This document shows, in pieces, positions 39,597-48,751 of a stretch of 64,000 nt of DNA. Origin of the DNA: Schaedlerella glycyrrhizinilytica_A (GTDB lineage: Bacteria; Bacillota; Clostridia; Lachnospirales; Lachnospiraceae); the NCBI RefSeq assembly GCF_042852765.1, contig NZ_AP031414.1. One strand, 5' to 3'. The notes under the pieces are model-generated. The model was not told the origin of the DNA. It made no database searches and saw only the letters and a list, made by a program, of their open reading frames with translations. Each line of letters begins with the position of its first letter. The first letter of the stretch is position 1. The translations under genes were made by a program, and so were the position numbers.

Positions 39597-39980
39597 ATGG
39601 CAAAGGACGAAAGAACCACATATACGATACAGAATGACAACAGTATGGGAGAAGTGCAGATCGCGGATGAAGTCGTTGCGATCATTGCCGCGCTTGCTGC
39701 GACAGAAGTAGACGGCGTTGCATCGATGGCGGGCAACATTACCAACGAGCTGGTCAGCCGCCTTGGTATGAAGAACCTTTCCAAAGGCGTGAAAGTGGAT
39801 GTGCTGGAGGGTGTTGTGACCGTATCTCTTGCGCTGAACCTGAAGTATAATTACAGCATCATGGATGTGACTGCAAAGGTGCAGGATCGTGTGAAGACGG
39901 CGATCGAGAACATGACCGGACTGGAAGTTGCGGATATCAATATCCGTGTCGCAGGCGTGGAGATGGAGAACCGGGAATAG
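39597..39980 (+). CDS. Asp23/Gls24 family envelope stress response protein
   Basis: 127-residue protein of the Asp23 (DUF322) family, small membrane-associated or cytosolic stress proteins of Gram-positive bacteria. Family marks: GEVQIADEVVAIIAALAATEVDGVASM, VKVDVLEGVVTVSLALNLKYN and VQDRVKTAIENMTGLEVADINIRV. The ATG at 39597 has GGAGG 8 nt upstream. A single Asp23 gene in front of nusB is common in Firmicutes. Precise function unknown. Confidence 0.9.
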   Translation: MAKDERTTYTIQNDNSMGEVQIADEVVAIIAALAATEVDGVASMAGNITNELVSRLGMKNLSKGVKVDVLEGVVTVSLALNLKYNYSIMDVTAKVQDRVKTAIENMTGLEVADINIRVAGVEMENRE

Positions 39981-39986
39981 TTTTCG

Positions 39987-40016
39987 TTGCAAAGAGCAGT
40001 ATACATGTAGTATAAT
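39987..40016 (+). promoter_or_regulatory. Promoter-like sequence abutting a terminator
   Basis: TTGCAA and a perfect TATAAT with 18-nt spacing. The terminator stem starts on the next base, so any RNA started here (about 40023) would begin inside the right part of the hairpin and avoid termination. It may drive nusB. Confidence 0.55.
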
Positions 40017-40042
40017 AAAGGATGTCGTGAGACATCCTTTTT
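40017..40042 (+). terminator. Intrinsic terminator of the Asp23 gene
   Basis: AAAGGATGTC and GACATCCTTT form a perfect 10-bp stem with a GTGA loop, followed by TT. It lies 36 nt after the stop codon. Confidence 0.85.
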
Positions 40043-40079
40043 GCTTTACAAAAGAAAAGGACAACAGAAAGGAGCCATT

Positions 40080-40478
40080 ATGATAAGATCAGAACTTCGG
40101 GAACACGTTTTTAAGATGGTATTTCAGATAGAATTTAACGAGCCGGCGGATATGCCGGAGCATTTTGAATTGTATATGGACAGTCTGGAACGTGCGACAG
40201 ATCAGGATAGAACATATATCGAGACAAAGTACAAAGCGGTATTGGAGAAGATCAGCGAGATCGACGCGCTGATCGATGAGAAGAGCAAAGACTGGAAGAC
40301 AAAGCGGATGAACAAAGCGGATCTGGCAATCCTGCGTCTTGCAGTATATGAGATGAAGTGGGACGAAGACGTTCCGGTAGGCGTGGCGATCAACGAGGCA
40401 GTGGAACTGGCGAAGCGGTTCAGCGGCGAGAGCGGACCTGCATTTGTCAACGGAGTGCTCGCGCGTCTTGCAGAATAA
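40080..40478 (+). CDS. nusB: Transcription antitermination factor NusB
   Basis: All-helical protein that binds boxA RNA with S10 (NusE) in rRNA antitermination. The 132 residues include SELREHVFKMVFQIEF and the conserved AVYEMKWDEDVPVGVAINEAVELAKRF ... GPAFVNGVLARL. The ATG at 40080 has AAAGGAG 6 nt upstream; an in-frame TTG earlier overlaps the terminator. First gene of the nusB-xseA-xseB-ispA-dxs series. Confidence 0.94.
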   Translation: MIRSELREHVFKMVFQIEFNEPADMPEHFELYMDSLERATDQDRTYIETKYKAVLEKISEIDALIDEKSKDWKTKRMNKADLAILRLAVYEMKWDEDVPVGVAINEAVELAKRFSGESGPAFVNGVLARLAE

Positions 40479-40508
40479 GCATCGGAAGAAAACAGGAGGC
40501 AGGAGCGT

Positions 40509-41717
40509 ATGCGCAATGTCTACACGGTGAAGCAGGTAAACCTGTATATCAAGAATATGTTCACTCAGGATTTCATGTTGAACCGGATCTATGTAAAAGG
40601 CGAGGTGTCGAACTGCAAGTACCACGCTTCCGGTCACATCTATTTTTCATTGAAAGACGAGTCCGGTACGATTGCCTGCATTATGTTTGCAAGCGCGCGG
40701 TCCGGGCTTTCTTTTCGTATGCGGGAGGGGCAGAAAGTCGTCGTGCTTGGTTCCGTCAATGTATACGAGCGTGATGGGAAATATCAGCTCTATGCAAATG
40801 AGATCATCCTTGAGGGCGCAGGACTTCTTTATGAGAAGTTTGAAGCGCTGAAGCAGGAACTGGAAGAGATGGGCATGTTTGCAGAGGAATATAAACAGCC
40901 GATCCCAAAGTTTGCCAAAACAGTCGGGATCGTGACGGCGCCGACGGGAGCGGCGGTACGCGATATCATCCAGATCGCATCCAGAAGAAACCCTTATGTG
41001 CAGCTGATCCTCTATCCCGCGCTTGTACAGGGAGAGGGAGCGGCGGACAGTATCGTCCGTGGGATCCGGATGTTGGAAAAGCAGAATGTGGATGTGATGA
41101 TCGTCGGCCGCGGAGGCGGTTCCATCGAGGATCTATGGGCATTTAATGAAGAAAAGGTGGCGCGCGCGATTTTTGAATGCCGGGTTCCTGTGATCTCGGC
41201 AGTGGGACATGAGACAGACACATTGATTTCAGATTATGTGGCGGATCTGCGGGCACCGACACCGTCAGCGGCGGCGGAACTTGCGGTGTATGATCATCGG
41301 CAGGTTTCGGAACAGATGGAAGCGTTTTTAAGTCGGATGCGCAGGCAGATGCGTTTAAAGACTATGCTGGAGCGCAGAAGACTGGAACAGTTGGAACTGC
41401 GTCTGAAACATACGCATCCGCAGCAAAAGCTGAATGAAAACCGACAGATTTTACAGGAATTGGAGAACCGTCTGCGGGATCGGATGCAGATGCTTTTGGA
41501 GGAGAATAAGCATCGGCTGGCAATTTATACGGAGCAGATCGACGGTCTGTCTCCGCTGAAAAAGCTGAGTCAGGGATATTCTTATACGGAACTGGCGGAC
41601 GGAGAGAACGTCCGGTCGGTGCAGCAGGTGAAAGACGGGCAGGAAATTTCCGTTTATGTAACAGACGGAAAGATCAAAGCCCGTATCGTAGAGGTGGAAG
41701 ACGGATGGAAGAGATGA
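40509..41717 (+). CDS. xseA: Exodeoxyribonuclease VII large subunit
   Basis: Catalytic subunit of the single-strand specific exonuclease VII. 402 residues: N-terminal OB fold (YTVKQVNLYIKNMFTQDFML ... GEVSNCKYHASGHIYFSLKD), the catalytic domain with GIVTAPTGAAVRDI, GRGGGSIEDLWAFNEE and PVISAVGHETDTLISDYVAD, and a C-terminal coiled-coil region for XseB. It overlaps xseB by 13 nt. Confidence 0.95.
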   Translation: MRNVYTVKQVNLYIKNMFTQDFMLNRIYVKGEVSNCKYHASGHIYFSLKDESGTIACIMFASARSGLSFRMREGQKVVVLGSVNVYERDGKYQLYANEIILEGAGLLYEKFEALKQELEEMGMFAEEYKQPIPKFAKTVGIVTAPTGAAVRDIIQIASRRNPYVQLILYPALVQGEGAADSIVRGIRMLEKQNVDVMIVGRGGGSIEDLWAFNEEKVARAIFECRVPVISAVGHETDTLISDYVADLRAPTPSAAAELAVYDHRQVSEQMEAFLSRMRRQMRLKTMLERRRLEQLELRLKHTHPQQKLNENRQILQELENRLRDRMQMLLEENKHRLAIYTEQIDGLSPLKKLSQGYSYTELADGENVRSVQQVKDGQEISVYVTDGKIKARIVEVEDGWKR

Positions 41718-41920
41718 AAAAAAGTCCGACGCTTGATGAGTTGTTCACGTCTCTGGAACGTGTAGTAGATGAACTGGAACAAGGTGAGACAACATTGGAA
41801 GAATCTTTCGGACTTTATAAAAAAGGCGTTACATTGTTAAAACAGTGCTCGGAAACGATCGATACGGTTGAAAAAAGCGTCCTGGCATTGGATGAGAACG
41901 GAGAATTACATGAATTTTAG
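41705..41920 (+). CDS. xseB: Exodeoxyribonuclease VII small subunit
   Basis: 71-residue helical-hairpin subunit that coats the XseA coiled coil. Contains SLERVVDELEQGETTLEESFGLYKKGVTLL, the family signature. A start at an internal ATG (41714) is possible. It overlaps xseA at its start and ispA at its end. Confidence 0.94.
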   Translation: MEEMKKSPTLDELFTSLERVVDELEQGETTLEESFGLYKKGVTLLKQCSETIDTVEKSVLALDENGELHEF

Positions 41921-42800
41921 AGAAGAACAGAAGCAGAGAACAGAACAGATCGAGCAGATTTTGAGGCGCTTTCTCCCGGAAGCAAAAGGAGAGCAGCGCC
42001 TGATCATGGAAGCGATGGAGTACAGTCTGCTTGCAGGCGGAAAGCGGCTCCGTCCGATGTTGATGTGGGAGACGTACCGTTTGTTTGGAGGGAAAGGATC
42101 GGTTGTGGAACCGTTCATGGCTGCGATGGAGATGATCCACACATATTCACTCGTACATGATGACCTTCCGGCAATGGATAACGACGAATACCGGCGCGGC
42201 AGAAAGACGACCCACGTCGTATACGGGGAAGATATGGGGATCCTTGCAGGCGATGCCCTGCTGAATTATGCGTTTGAGACTGCATCACAGGCGTTCGATC
42301 TGGAAGATACGGACTTTTTGAGAGTCGGAAAAGCAATGCAGATCCTTGCGAAGAAAGCCGGGATCTACGGAATGATCGGCGGTCAGGTCGTGGACGTCAA
42401 AGCGGCGGGAGAAGCGATCTCCGGTGAAAAACTGTTGTTTATTTACGAATTGAAAACGGGCGCATTGATTGAAAGCGCGATGATGATCGGCGCGGTACTT
42501 GCCGGAGCGGACGAAGCACAGACGGCAAGTGTGGAACGGATTGCGAAAAAAGTCGGACTGGCATTTCAGATCCAGGATGATATCCTGGATGTGACGGGCA
42601 GTCAGGAAGTTCTCGGAAAGCCGATCCACAGTGACGAGAAAAACGAAAAGACAACGTATGTTACATGGAAAGGTCTGGAAGCATCGAGGGCGGAAGTGGA
42701 ACGTCTCTCCAAAGAGGCAGTGGAGGAACTGCGGGGACTCAAACCGACAGATCCGTTTTTGGAGGAATTACTTTTGTCATTGATCCACCGCGAAAAATAG
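41910..42800 (+). CDS. ispA: Farnesyl/geranyl diphosphate synthase
   Basis: Short-chain trans-prenyl synthase that condenses dimethylallyl/geranyl diphosphate with isopentenyl diphosphate to give farnesyl diphosphate. 296 residues with GGKRLRPML, the first aspartate-rich motif in VHDDLPAMDND and the second in QIQDDILDVTG, and FEKTTY-like NEKTTYVTWKG. The ATG at 41910 overlaps the xseB stop and has CGGAG 6 nt upstream; in-frame starts further up lack homology. Together with dxs it feeds isoprenoid synthesis. Confidence 0.94.
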   Translation: MNFREEQKQRTEQIEQILRRFLPEAKGEQRLIMEAMEYSLLAGGKRLRPMLMWETYRLFGGKGSVVEPFMAAMEMIHTYSLVHDDLPAMDNDEYRRGRKTTHVVYGEDMGILAGDALLNYAFETASQAFDLEDTDFLRVGKAMQILAKKAGIYGMIGGQVVDVKAAGEAISGEKLLFIYELKTGALIESAMMIGAVLAGADEAQTASVERIAKKVGLAFQIQDDILDVTGSQEVLGKPIHSDEKNEKTTYVTWKGLEASRAEVERLSKEAVEELRGLKPTDPFLEELLLSLIHREK

Positions 42801-42829
42801 GTGAAGAAAGAACAAAAGGGGATGGCTGT

Positions 42830-44689
42830 ATGGTTTTAGAAAAAATTCAAAAAGAGAACGACATCAAAGAACTGAAGCCGGAAGAACTGAAGCCTCTGGC
42901 GGATGAGATCCGTCAGTTCCTGATCGAGCATGTCAGCGAGACGGGCGGTCATCTGGCATCGAATCTGGGTGTTGTAGAATTGACGATCGCGTTGCATCTC
43001 GCACTGGATCTTCCGAAAGACAAACTGATCTGGGATGTAGGACATCAGGCATATACACATAAGCTTCTGACGGGACGGCGGGATGGATTTGAAACTCTGC
43101 GCCAGTACGGCGGCATGAGCGGATTTCCGAAGCGAAAAGAAAGTTCCTGCGATGCGTTCAATACAGGACACAGTTCCACCTCGATCTCGGCAGGGCTCGG
43201 TTATGCGGCGGCGCGGGATATCAAAGGAGAGAAGTATAACGTTGTCTCTGTGATCGGCGACGGTTCGATGACAGGCGGTATGGCATTTGAGGCGCTGAAC
43301 AATGCGGCGCGGCTGAAGAGTAATTTTATCATCATTTTGAATGACAATAATATGTCTATTTCGGAAAATGTAGGCGGAATGTCCCGGTATCTGAACGGAC
43401 TGCGGACAGCGGAAGCTTATACCGAGCTGAAAAAAGGCGTGGAAGACAAGCTGAAACGGATACCGGTTCAGGGAGAAAAGATCGTGGATCAGATCCGCAA
43501 GACAAAAAGCGGGATCAAACAGCTTTTCGTGCCGGGCATGCTTTTTGAAGATATGGGGATCACTTACTTAGGACCGGTGGACGGACATGATATCCGGCAG
43601 CTTTATAAGACGCTTCAGGAGGCGAAGCGGGTCAATCATGCGGTGCTGGTCCATGTGAGGACGAAAAAGGGAAAAGGATATGTTCCGGCGGAAGAAGAAC
43701 CGTCCCGGTTCCATGGGGTCGGACCGTTTGACGCAGAGACCGGAGAGACGAAAGGGAGCAAGGGAAAAGACAGTTATACCGATGTGTTCTCCAAAGTGCT
43801 CTGCAGTGCGGCAAAGGAGCGGGAAGATGTGGCGGCGATCACGGCTGCGATGGCAGACGGAACCGGACTTGCGAGATTTGCGGGACGGTATCCGCATCGT
43901 TTTTTTGATGTGGGGATCGCGGAAGAGCATGCGGTGACATTTGCCGCAGGTCTGGCAGCAGGAGGCATGAAGCCGGTCGTGGCAGTGTATTCTTCTTTTT
44001 TACAGCGGGCGTATGACCAGATCATTCACGATGTCTGCCTGCAGGATCTTCCTGTGATGTTTGCAGTGGACCGGGCGGGACTTGTAGGAAGCGACGGGGA
44101 GACTCATCAGGGGATTTTTGATCTGTCGTTTTTGTCCATGATCCCGAATATGACGGTCATGTCGCCGAAAAACCGCTGGGAGATGGCAGATATGGTGCGG
44201 TTCGGAATCGGGTATCCGCATCCGATCGCGCTGCGTTATCCGAGAGGAGAGGCATATGAGGGACTGGAAAAATTCCGGGAACCGATCGTATATGGTAAGA
44301 GCGAGATGATCTATGAGGAATCCGATCTTGCGGTTTTATTTGTCGGGCATATGGCAGAACTTGCAGAGGCGGTGCGCAGCGGGCTGAAAGAAAAGGGATA
44401 CTCATGTTCCCTTGTCAATGCACGGTTTGTGAAACCGTTGGATACGGAGATGCTTGAGCGGCTTTCCGAAAAGCATCGCTATGTGATGATACTCGAAGAG
44501 AATATAGAGACAGGCGGATATGGGGAGCAGGTATTGGCGTATGTTGCCGGACGCGGACTTCCGATGAAAGTACGTCCTGTCGGTATTCCGGATCAGTTTG
44601 TGGAACACGGCGATATCGGAAGTCTTCGCAGTATGATCGGAATGGAAAAAGACAGGCTGATAAAGCAGATTGAAGAGGAGTGCAGATGA
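42830..44689 (+). CDS. dxs: 1-deoxy-D-xylulose-5-phosphate synthase
   Basis: Thiamine-diphosphate enzyme making deoxyxylulose 5-phosphate from pyruvate and glyceraldehyde 3-phosphate, first step of the MEP isoprenoid pathway. 619 residues: GGHLASNLGVVELTIALH, the ThDP motif GDGSMTGGMAFEALN...NDNNMSIS, GPVDGHD, then the transketolase-like pyrimidine domain with FDVGIAEEHAVTFAAGLA and DRAGLVGSDGETHQG. The ATG at 42830 gives the family N-terminus; an in-frame start 55 codons upstream lies in ispA. It overlaps tlyA by 4 nt. Confidence 0.95.
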   Translation: MVLEKIQKENDIKELKPEELKPLADEIRQFLIEHVSETGGHLASNLGVVELTIALHLALDLPKDKLIWDVGHQAYTHKLLTGRRDGFETLRQYGGMSGFPKRKESSCDAFNTGHSSTSISAGLGYAAARDIKGEKYNVVSVIGDGSMTGGMAFEALNNAARLKSNFIIILNDNNMSISENVGGMSRYLNGLRTAEAYTELKKGVEDKLKRIPVQGEKIVDQIRKTKSGIKQLFVPGMLFEDMGITYLGPVDGHDIRQLYKTLQEAKRVNHAVLVHVRTKKGKGYVPAEEEPSRFHGVGPFDAETGETKGSKGKDSYTDVFSKVLCSAAKEREDVAAITAAMADGTGLARFAGRYPHRFFDVGIAEEHAVTFAAGLAAGGMKPVVAVYSSFLQRAYDQIIHDVCLQDLPVMFAVDRAGLVGSDGETHQGIFDLSFLSMIPNMTVMSPKNRWEMADMVRFGIGYPHPIALRYPRGEAYEGLEKFREPIVYGKSEMIYEESDLAVLFVGHMAELAEAVRSGLKEKGYSCSLVNARFVKPLDTEMLERLSEKHRYVMILEENIETGGYGEQVLAYVAGRGLPMKVRPVGIPDQFVEHGDIGSLRSMIGMEKDRLIKQIEEECR

Positions 44690-45528
44690 AAGAGCGTTTG
44701 GATGTATTGCTTGTAAAAAGAAATCTGGTGGGATCCAGAGAGAAAGCGAAAGCAGTGATCATGTCGGGAAATGTATTCGTAGACGGACAGAGGGAAGACA
44801 AGGCGGGAACGACATTTTCGGATGAGGTACAGATCGAGATCAAAGGACATACACTTCCATATGTCAGCAGAGGCGGATTAAAGCTGGAAAAAGCGCTTGC
44901 CAATTTTGATGTGACCGTGGATGGAAAAGTCTGTACCGATGTGGGATCTTCCACAGGAGGATTTACGGACTGCATGCTGCAGAACGGGGCGGTGAAAGTG
45001 TTCGCCATTGACGTTGGCAGGGGGCAGCTTGACTGGAAGCTGCGTCAGGATCCACGTGTTGTCTGTATGGAAAAGACGAATATCCGATATGTGACGCCGG
45101 AGGATATCGGAGAGCCGATCGCATTTTCTTCGATCGACGTCTCCTTTATCTCACTGACAAAAGTACTGGAGCCGATCCGGAATTATCTGACGCCGGACGG
45201 AGAGATCGTGGCGCTGATCAAACCGCAGTTTGAGGCGGGAAGAGAAAAAGTGGGGAAAAAAGGCGTCGTGCGTGAGAAGAGCACCCATCGGGAAGTAATC
45301 GAAAAAGTGGCTCAGTATGCGCAGAGCATCGGATTTGAGATCAAAAATATCGACTTCTCGCCGATCCGCGGACCGGAGGGCAATATCGAATATCTGATCC
45401 ATTTGAAAAAACACGGAGCAGGCATGGCTCCGGAGATCTCCGATGAGATGAAACAGGAGCTGGAAAAGGTAACAGACCGTGCGTTTGAAACGTTGGCGCA
45501 TGAAAAGGGAGCGGCACTGCCGTCCTAA
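44686..45528 (+). CDS. tlyA: TlyA family rRNA 2'-O-methyltransferase
   Basis: S4-domain methyltransferase related to TlyA (16S/23S rRNA cytidine-2'-O-methylation in mycobacteria; also called YqxC/hemolysin A). 280 residues: N-terminal S4 RNA-binding domain (ERLDVLLVKRNLVGSREKAKAVIMSG), YVSRGGLKLEKAL, then the FtsJ-like Rossmann methyltransferase with DVGSSTGGFTDCMLQNGA and ALIKPQFEAGRE. The ATG at 44686 has GAGGAG 5 nt upstream. Position between dxs and nadK is the standard Firmicutes order. Confidence 0.92.
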   Translation: MKERLDVLLVKRNLVGSREKAKAVIMSGNVFVDGQREDKAGTTFSDEVQIEIKGHTLPYVSRGGLKLEKALANFDVTVDGKVCTDVGSSTGGFTDCMLQNGAVKVFAIDVGRGQLDWKLRQDPRVVCMEKTNIRYVTPEDIGEPIAFSSIDVSFISLTKVLEPIRNYLTPDGEIVALIKPQFEAGREKVGKKGVVREKSTHREVIEKVAQYAQSIGFEIKNIDFSPIRGPEGNIEYLIHLKKHGAGMAPEISDEMKQELEKVTDRAFETLAHEKGAALPS

Positions 45529-45570
45529 CGGAAAAGACAGATTTTACAAAGCAGGACAAGAGGAAACAGT

Positions 45571-46404
45571 ATGGATCGTTTTTACATTATAGCAAATGAA
45601 CTGAAAGACATCGGTTATCAGATCACACAGGAGATTCAGACTTATATAGAAGAAAACGGGAAAAAATGCATTGTGGCGACAAAAGATGCAGAGGGGCATA
45701 TCGTTCCCGGAACTGTGCCGCAGGGAATTGAGTGCGCCATCGTTCTGGGCGGAGACGGTACATTGATCCGCGCGGCGCGGGAACTGAAAGAATATCATAT
45801 TCCGCTGATCGGGGTCAATATGGGAACGCTCGGTTATCTGACCGAGGTAGAACTGCCGAACTGCAGAAGAGCGCTGGATCAGTTGTTTTCTGAAAAACCG
45901 GATATTGAACAGCGGATGATGATGTACGGCAGTATCAACGGATGCGTCGGTCATGTGGCGATGAATGACGTTGTGATCACCCGGGACGGAGGACTGCGGG
46001 TCGTTCATTTCAGAGTTTATGTGAACGGAACACTGCTGAACAGTTATCTGGCAGACGGGATCATCGTCTCCACACCGACCGGATCGACCGGTTATAATCT
46101 TTCTGCGGGAGGACCGGTCGTAGAACCGACGGCGAGCATGTTCGTGATCACACCGATCTGTTCGCATGCTTTGAATGCGAGCAGCATTGTATTGTCAGCG
46201 GAGGATACGATCGAGATTGAAGTCTGTGAGGGACGCTACGGCAGAGAGGAACATGCCCTCGTTACATTTGACGGGGCGGATACAGAACGTCTGCACAGCA
46301 ATGACCGCGTGCGGATCAACAAAGCGCGGGAGACAGTCCGGCTTGTGAAATTGAGCAAAGAAAGTTTTATGAAAACGATGCGGGAGAAAATGAAAGGAAA
46401 CTAA
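45571..46404 (+). CDS. nadK: NAD kinase
   Basis: Phosphorylates NAD to NADP. 277 residues with the family motifs VLGGDGTLIRAARE, IGVNMGTLGYLTEVE, NDVVITRDGG and the catalytic-site TPTGSTGYNLSAGGP. GAGGAAAC precedes the ATG. argR follows after 4 nt. Confidence 0.95.
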   Translation: MDRFYIIANELKDIGYQITQEIQTYIEENGKKCIVATKDAEGHIVPGTVPQGIECAIVLGGDGTLIRAARELKEYHIPLIGVNMGTLGYLTEVELPNCRRALDQLFSEKPDIEQRMMMYGSINGCVGHVAMNDVVITRDGGLRVVHFRVYVNGTLLNSYLADGIIVSTPTGSTGYNLSAGGPVVEPTASMFVITPICSHALNASSIVLSAEDTIEIEVCEGRYGREEHALVTFDGADTERLHSNDRVRINKARETVRLVKLSKESFMKTMREKMKGN

Positions 46405-46408
46405 AATT

Positions 46409-46867
46409 ATGAAAGTCAGTCGTCATGCAAAAATTATCGAACTTATCAATCAATATAATATTGAGACTCAGGAGGAACTGGCGGACCGTCTGAATAATGC
46501 AGGGTTTAAAGTGACACAGGCAACGATCTCCCGCGATATCCGGGATCTGAAGCTGACAAAGGTTGCTTCGGACGGCGGCAGACAGAAATATGTCGTGCTG
46601 CGTCCGGATGAGGGCGGAATGAGTGAAAAATACGTCCGCGTACTGCAGGATGGGTATGTATCGATGGATATGGCACAGAATATCCTTGTGATCAAGACCG
46701 TTTCAGGTATGGCAATGGCAGTTGCGGCTGCCGTGGATGCGATGGACTGGAGTGAAGTGGTCGGATGTATCGCCGGGGACGATACAATCATGTGCGCGAT
46801 CCGCACTGTGGAAGATACGGCAGTCGTTATGGACAAGATACGGAAAATTGTGTCAAAAGGAAAATAG
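46409..46867 (+). CDS. argR: Arginine repressor
   Basis: Arginine-sensing transcription factor of arginine metabolism. 152 residues: N-terminal winged helix (RHAKIIELINQYNIETQEELADRL ... VTQATISRDIRDLKL) and C-terminal hexamerisation/arginine-binding domain with the GDDTIMCAIRT motif. In this genomic place (also called AhrC in B. subtilis) it sits in the nadK-argR-recN series, where the operon position is conserved although its targets lie elsewhere. Confidence 0.95.
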   Translation: MKVSRHAKIIELINQYNIETQEELADRLNNAGFKVTQATISRDIRDLKLTKVASDGGRQKYVVLRPDEGGMSEKYVRVLQDGYVSMDMAQNILVIKTVSGMAMAVAAAVDAMDWSEVVGCIAGDDTIMCAIRTVEDTAVVMDKIRKIVSKGK

Positions 46868-46876
46868 GAATCAAAT

Positions 46877-48553
46877 ATGTTAGAGAATCTTCATGTAAAA
46901 AATCTGGCGCTGATCGATGAGATCGAGGTGGAATTCTGTCCGGGACTCAATATCCTGACCGGCGAGACCGGCGCGGGAAAATCAATCCTGCTCGGATCGG
47001 TGAATCTGGCGCTGGGCGGCAAATATTCAGCGGATCTGCTGCGGACAGGAGCAAAATTCGGACTGGTGGAACTGACATTTTCAGGGATCGAGGGCGCGCT
47101 TTTGGAACAGCTTGAGTCGATGGATGTCTATCCGGAAGACGGACGGATCGTTCTGAGCCGGAAGCTGTTGACAGGGAGAAGTACGAGCAAGATCAATGGA
47201 GAAACGGTCAGCATGGGGCTTCTAAAAGATGTGGCAAGCCTGCTGATCGACATTCATGGTCAGCATGAGCACCAGTCTTTGCTGCACAAGAAAAATCATC
47301 TCGCATTTCTTGATCTTTATGCGGGAGATGCCGTGAAAAAATGGAAAGAACAGACGGAAACGGCATATCGGGAATATCAGCGTTTGTCGAAAAAGCTGGA
47401 AGAGTCCAGACTGGACGAACAGGAACAAAAACGGGAATTGTCTCTCGCACAGTTCGAAGTCGGCGAGATTGAAGAAGCCGGTCTTTCTGACGGGGAAGAC
47501 GAAGAATTGGAACAGACGTATCGCAGGATGCTGGACGGAAAGCGGATCACCGAGGGGATTGCGGAAGCTTACCGCTATACGAGCGAAGACAGTTCGTCCA
47601 ACGCCAGCGATCTGTTAAGCCGCGCGATCCGTGCGTTGCAGGACGTCGCGGAGTGTGACGGGCAGGGCGGGCAGCTATACGCGCAATTGTCGGAAATTGA
47701 CGATCTTCTGAATGACTTTAACCGTGAACTTTCCGAGTATGCGAAAACATTTGAATTTTCCGATGAAGAATTTTACGAAACGGAAAGCAGACTGAATGAG
47801 ATCAATCATTTAAAGTCAAAATATGGCAATTCTGTCGGTGAGATCCTCGCATATTGTGAGAAGAGAAAGCAGAGACTAACAGAACTTGAAGATTATGAAC
47901 AATATATGCAGGAATTGTTTCGGGAGGTCAAAAAAGCAAAAGAGACGTATGATTCCTGTGCGAAGAAATTAAGTGAAGCGCGGAAAAAGGCGGCGGTTCC
48001 GTTTGTAGAAAAGATCAAAAAAGGGCTTTTGGATCTGAATTTTCTGGATACCCGATTTGAGATGCGGTTCTCGGAATTGAAAGAGCGCAGCGCGGGCGGG
48101 ATCGACGATGCGGAATTTTATTTGTCCACCAATCCGGGGGAAGCGCTCCGACCGATGGGGACGGCGGCTTCCGGGGGAGAACTTTCCAGGATCATGCTTG
48201 TGATCAAAACGGTTGTTGCGGATAAGGAAGATACGCCGACGCTGATCTTCGATGAAATCGATACCGGGATCAGTGGGATCACAGCCGGAAAAGTAGCGGA
48301 AAAGATGCATTTGATCGGAGAGTCGCGTCAGGTACTCTGTATTACGCATCTTGCCCAGATCGCGGCGATGGCGGACGCGCATTATGCGATTGAAAAAGCG
48401 GCGAATGCATCGTCTACCCGCACGCAGATCCATATTTTGGAAGAAGAAGAGTCTGTACAGGAGCTGGCAAGGCTACTCGGCGGCGCAAAAATCACAAAAA
48501 ATATACTGGAAAGCGCGCGTGAGATGAAAGAATTGGCAAAGCGTGAAATATAA
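46877..48553 (+). CDS. recN: DNA repair protein RecN
   Basis: SMC-like ATPase for double-strand break repair. 558 residues: N-terminal Walker A GETGAGKSILLG, a long coiled coil (about 150-370), then the signature ASGGELSRIMLVIKTV and Walker B PTLIFDEIDTGISG. Length is standard. Ends before a strong terminator. Confidence 0.95.
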   Translation: MLENLHVKNLALIDEIEVEFCPGLNILTGETGAGKSILLGSVNLALGGKYSADLLRTGAKFGLVELTFSGIEGALLEQLESMDVYPEDGRIVLSRKLLTGRSTSKINGETVSMGLLKDVASLLIDIHGQHEHQSLLHKKNHLAFLDLYAGDAVKKWKEQTETAYREYQRLSKKLEESRLDEQEQKRELSLAQFEVGEIEEAGLSDGEDEELEQTYRRMLDGKRITEGIAEAYRYTSEDSSSNASDLLSRAIRALQDVAECDGQGGQLYAQLSEIDDLLNDFNRELSEYAKTFEFSDEEFYETESRLNEINHLKSKYGNSVGEILAYCEKRKQRLTELEDYEQYMQELFREVKKAKETYDSCAKKLSEARKKAAVPFVEKIKKGLLDLNFLDTRFEMRFSELKERSAGGIDDAEFYLSTNPGEALRPMGTAASGGELSRIMLVIKTVVADKEDTPTLIFDEIDTGISGITAGKVAEKMHLIGESRQVLCITHLAQIAAMADAHYAIEKAANASSTRTQIHILEEEESVQELARLLGGAKITKNILESAREMKELAKREI

Positions 48554-48590
48554 TTCCAGTGTGAAATAAAAGAATCTGTCACATACTAAA

Positions 48591-48640
48591 AACGAACATC
48601 AAATGTACAGCATTTTTGCCTGTGCCGATGTTCGTTTTTT
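48591..48640 (+). terminator. Intrinsic terminator of recN
   Basis: AACGAACATC pairs with GATGTTCGTT; inside, GTACAG pairs with CTGTGC. Six T follow, then directly the 90-nt repeat. It lies 37 nt after the stop. Confidence 0.9.
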
Positions 48641-48730
48641 GCATAGGCGACGAGCCAAAGTCCGGGCTTGCCCGGGACCTTGGCGACTGCTTACAATCCC
48701 GGAATGTGCCTTTTGGCACTTCCGGTGATT
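48641..48730 (+). repeat. 90-nt structured intergenic repeat, copy 2
   Basis: Starts GCATAGGCGACGAGCCAAAG on the base after the recN terminator U-tract and ends TTCCGGTGATT, 21 nt before the spoIVB start codon. It matches copy 1 (1643-1731, minus strand) at all but two positions. Predicted folds: CCAAAGTCCGGG with CCCGGGACCTTGG (TTGC loop, one bulge), and AATCCCGGAATGTGCC with GGCACTTCCGGTGATT around TTTT. A frame reading through the repeat into spoIVB is not considered coding. Confidence 0.85.
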
Positions 48731-48751
48731 ATCGTATTCGGGAGAAAGGAT

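Noticed and set aside
48668..48751. In-frame extension of spoIVB into the repeat
   Set aside because: The ATG lies inside the structured repeat without a Shine-Dalgarno and would put 28 unrelated residues before the signal anchor.
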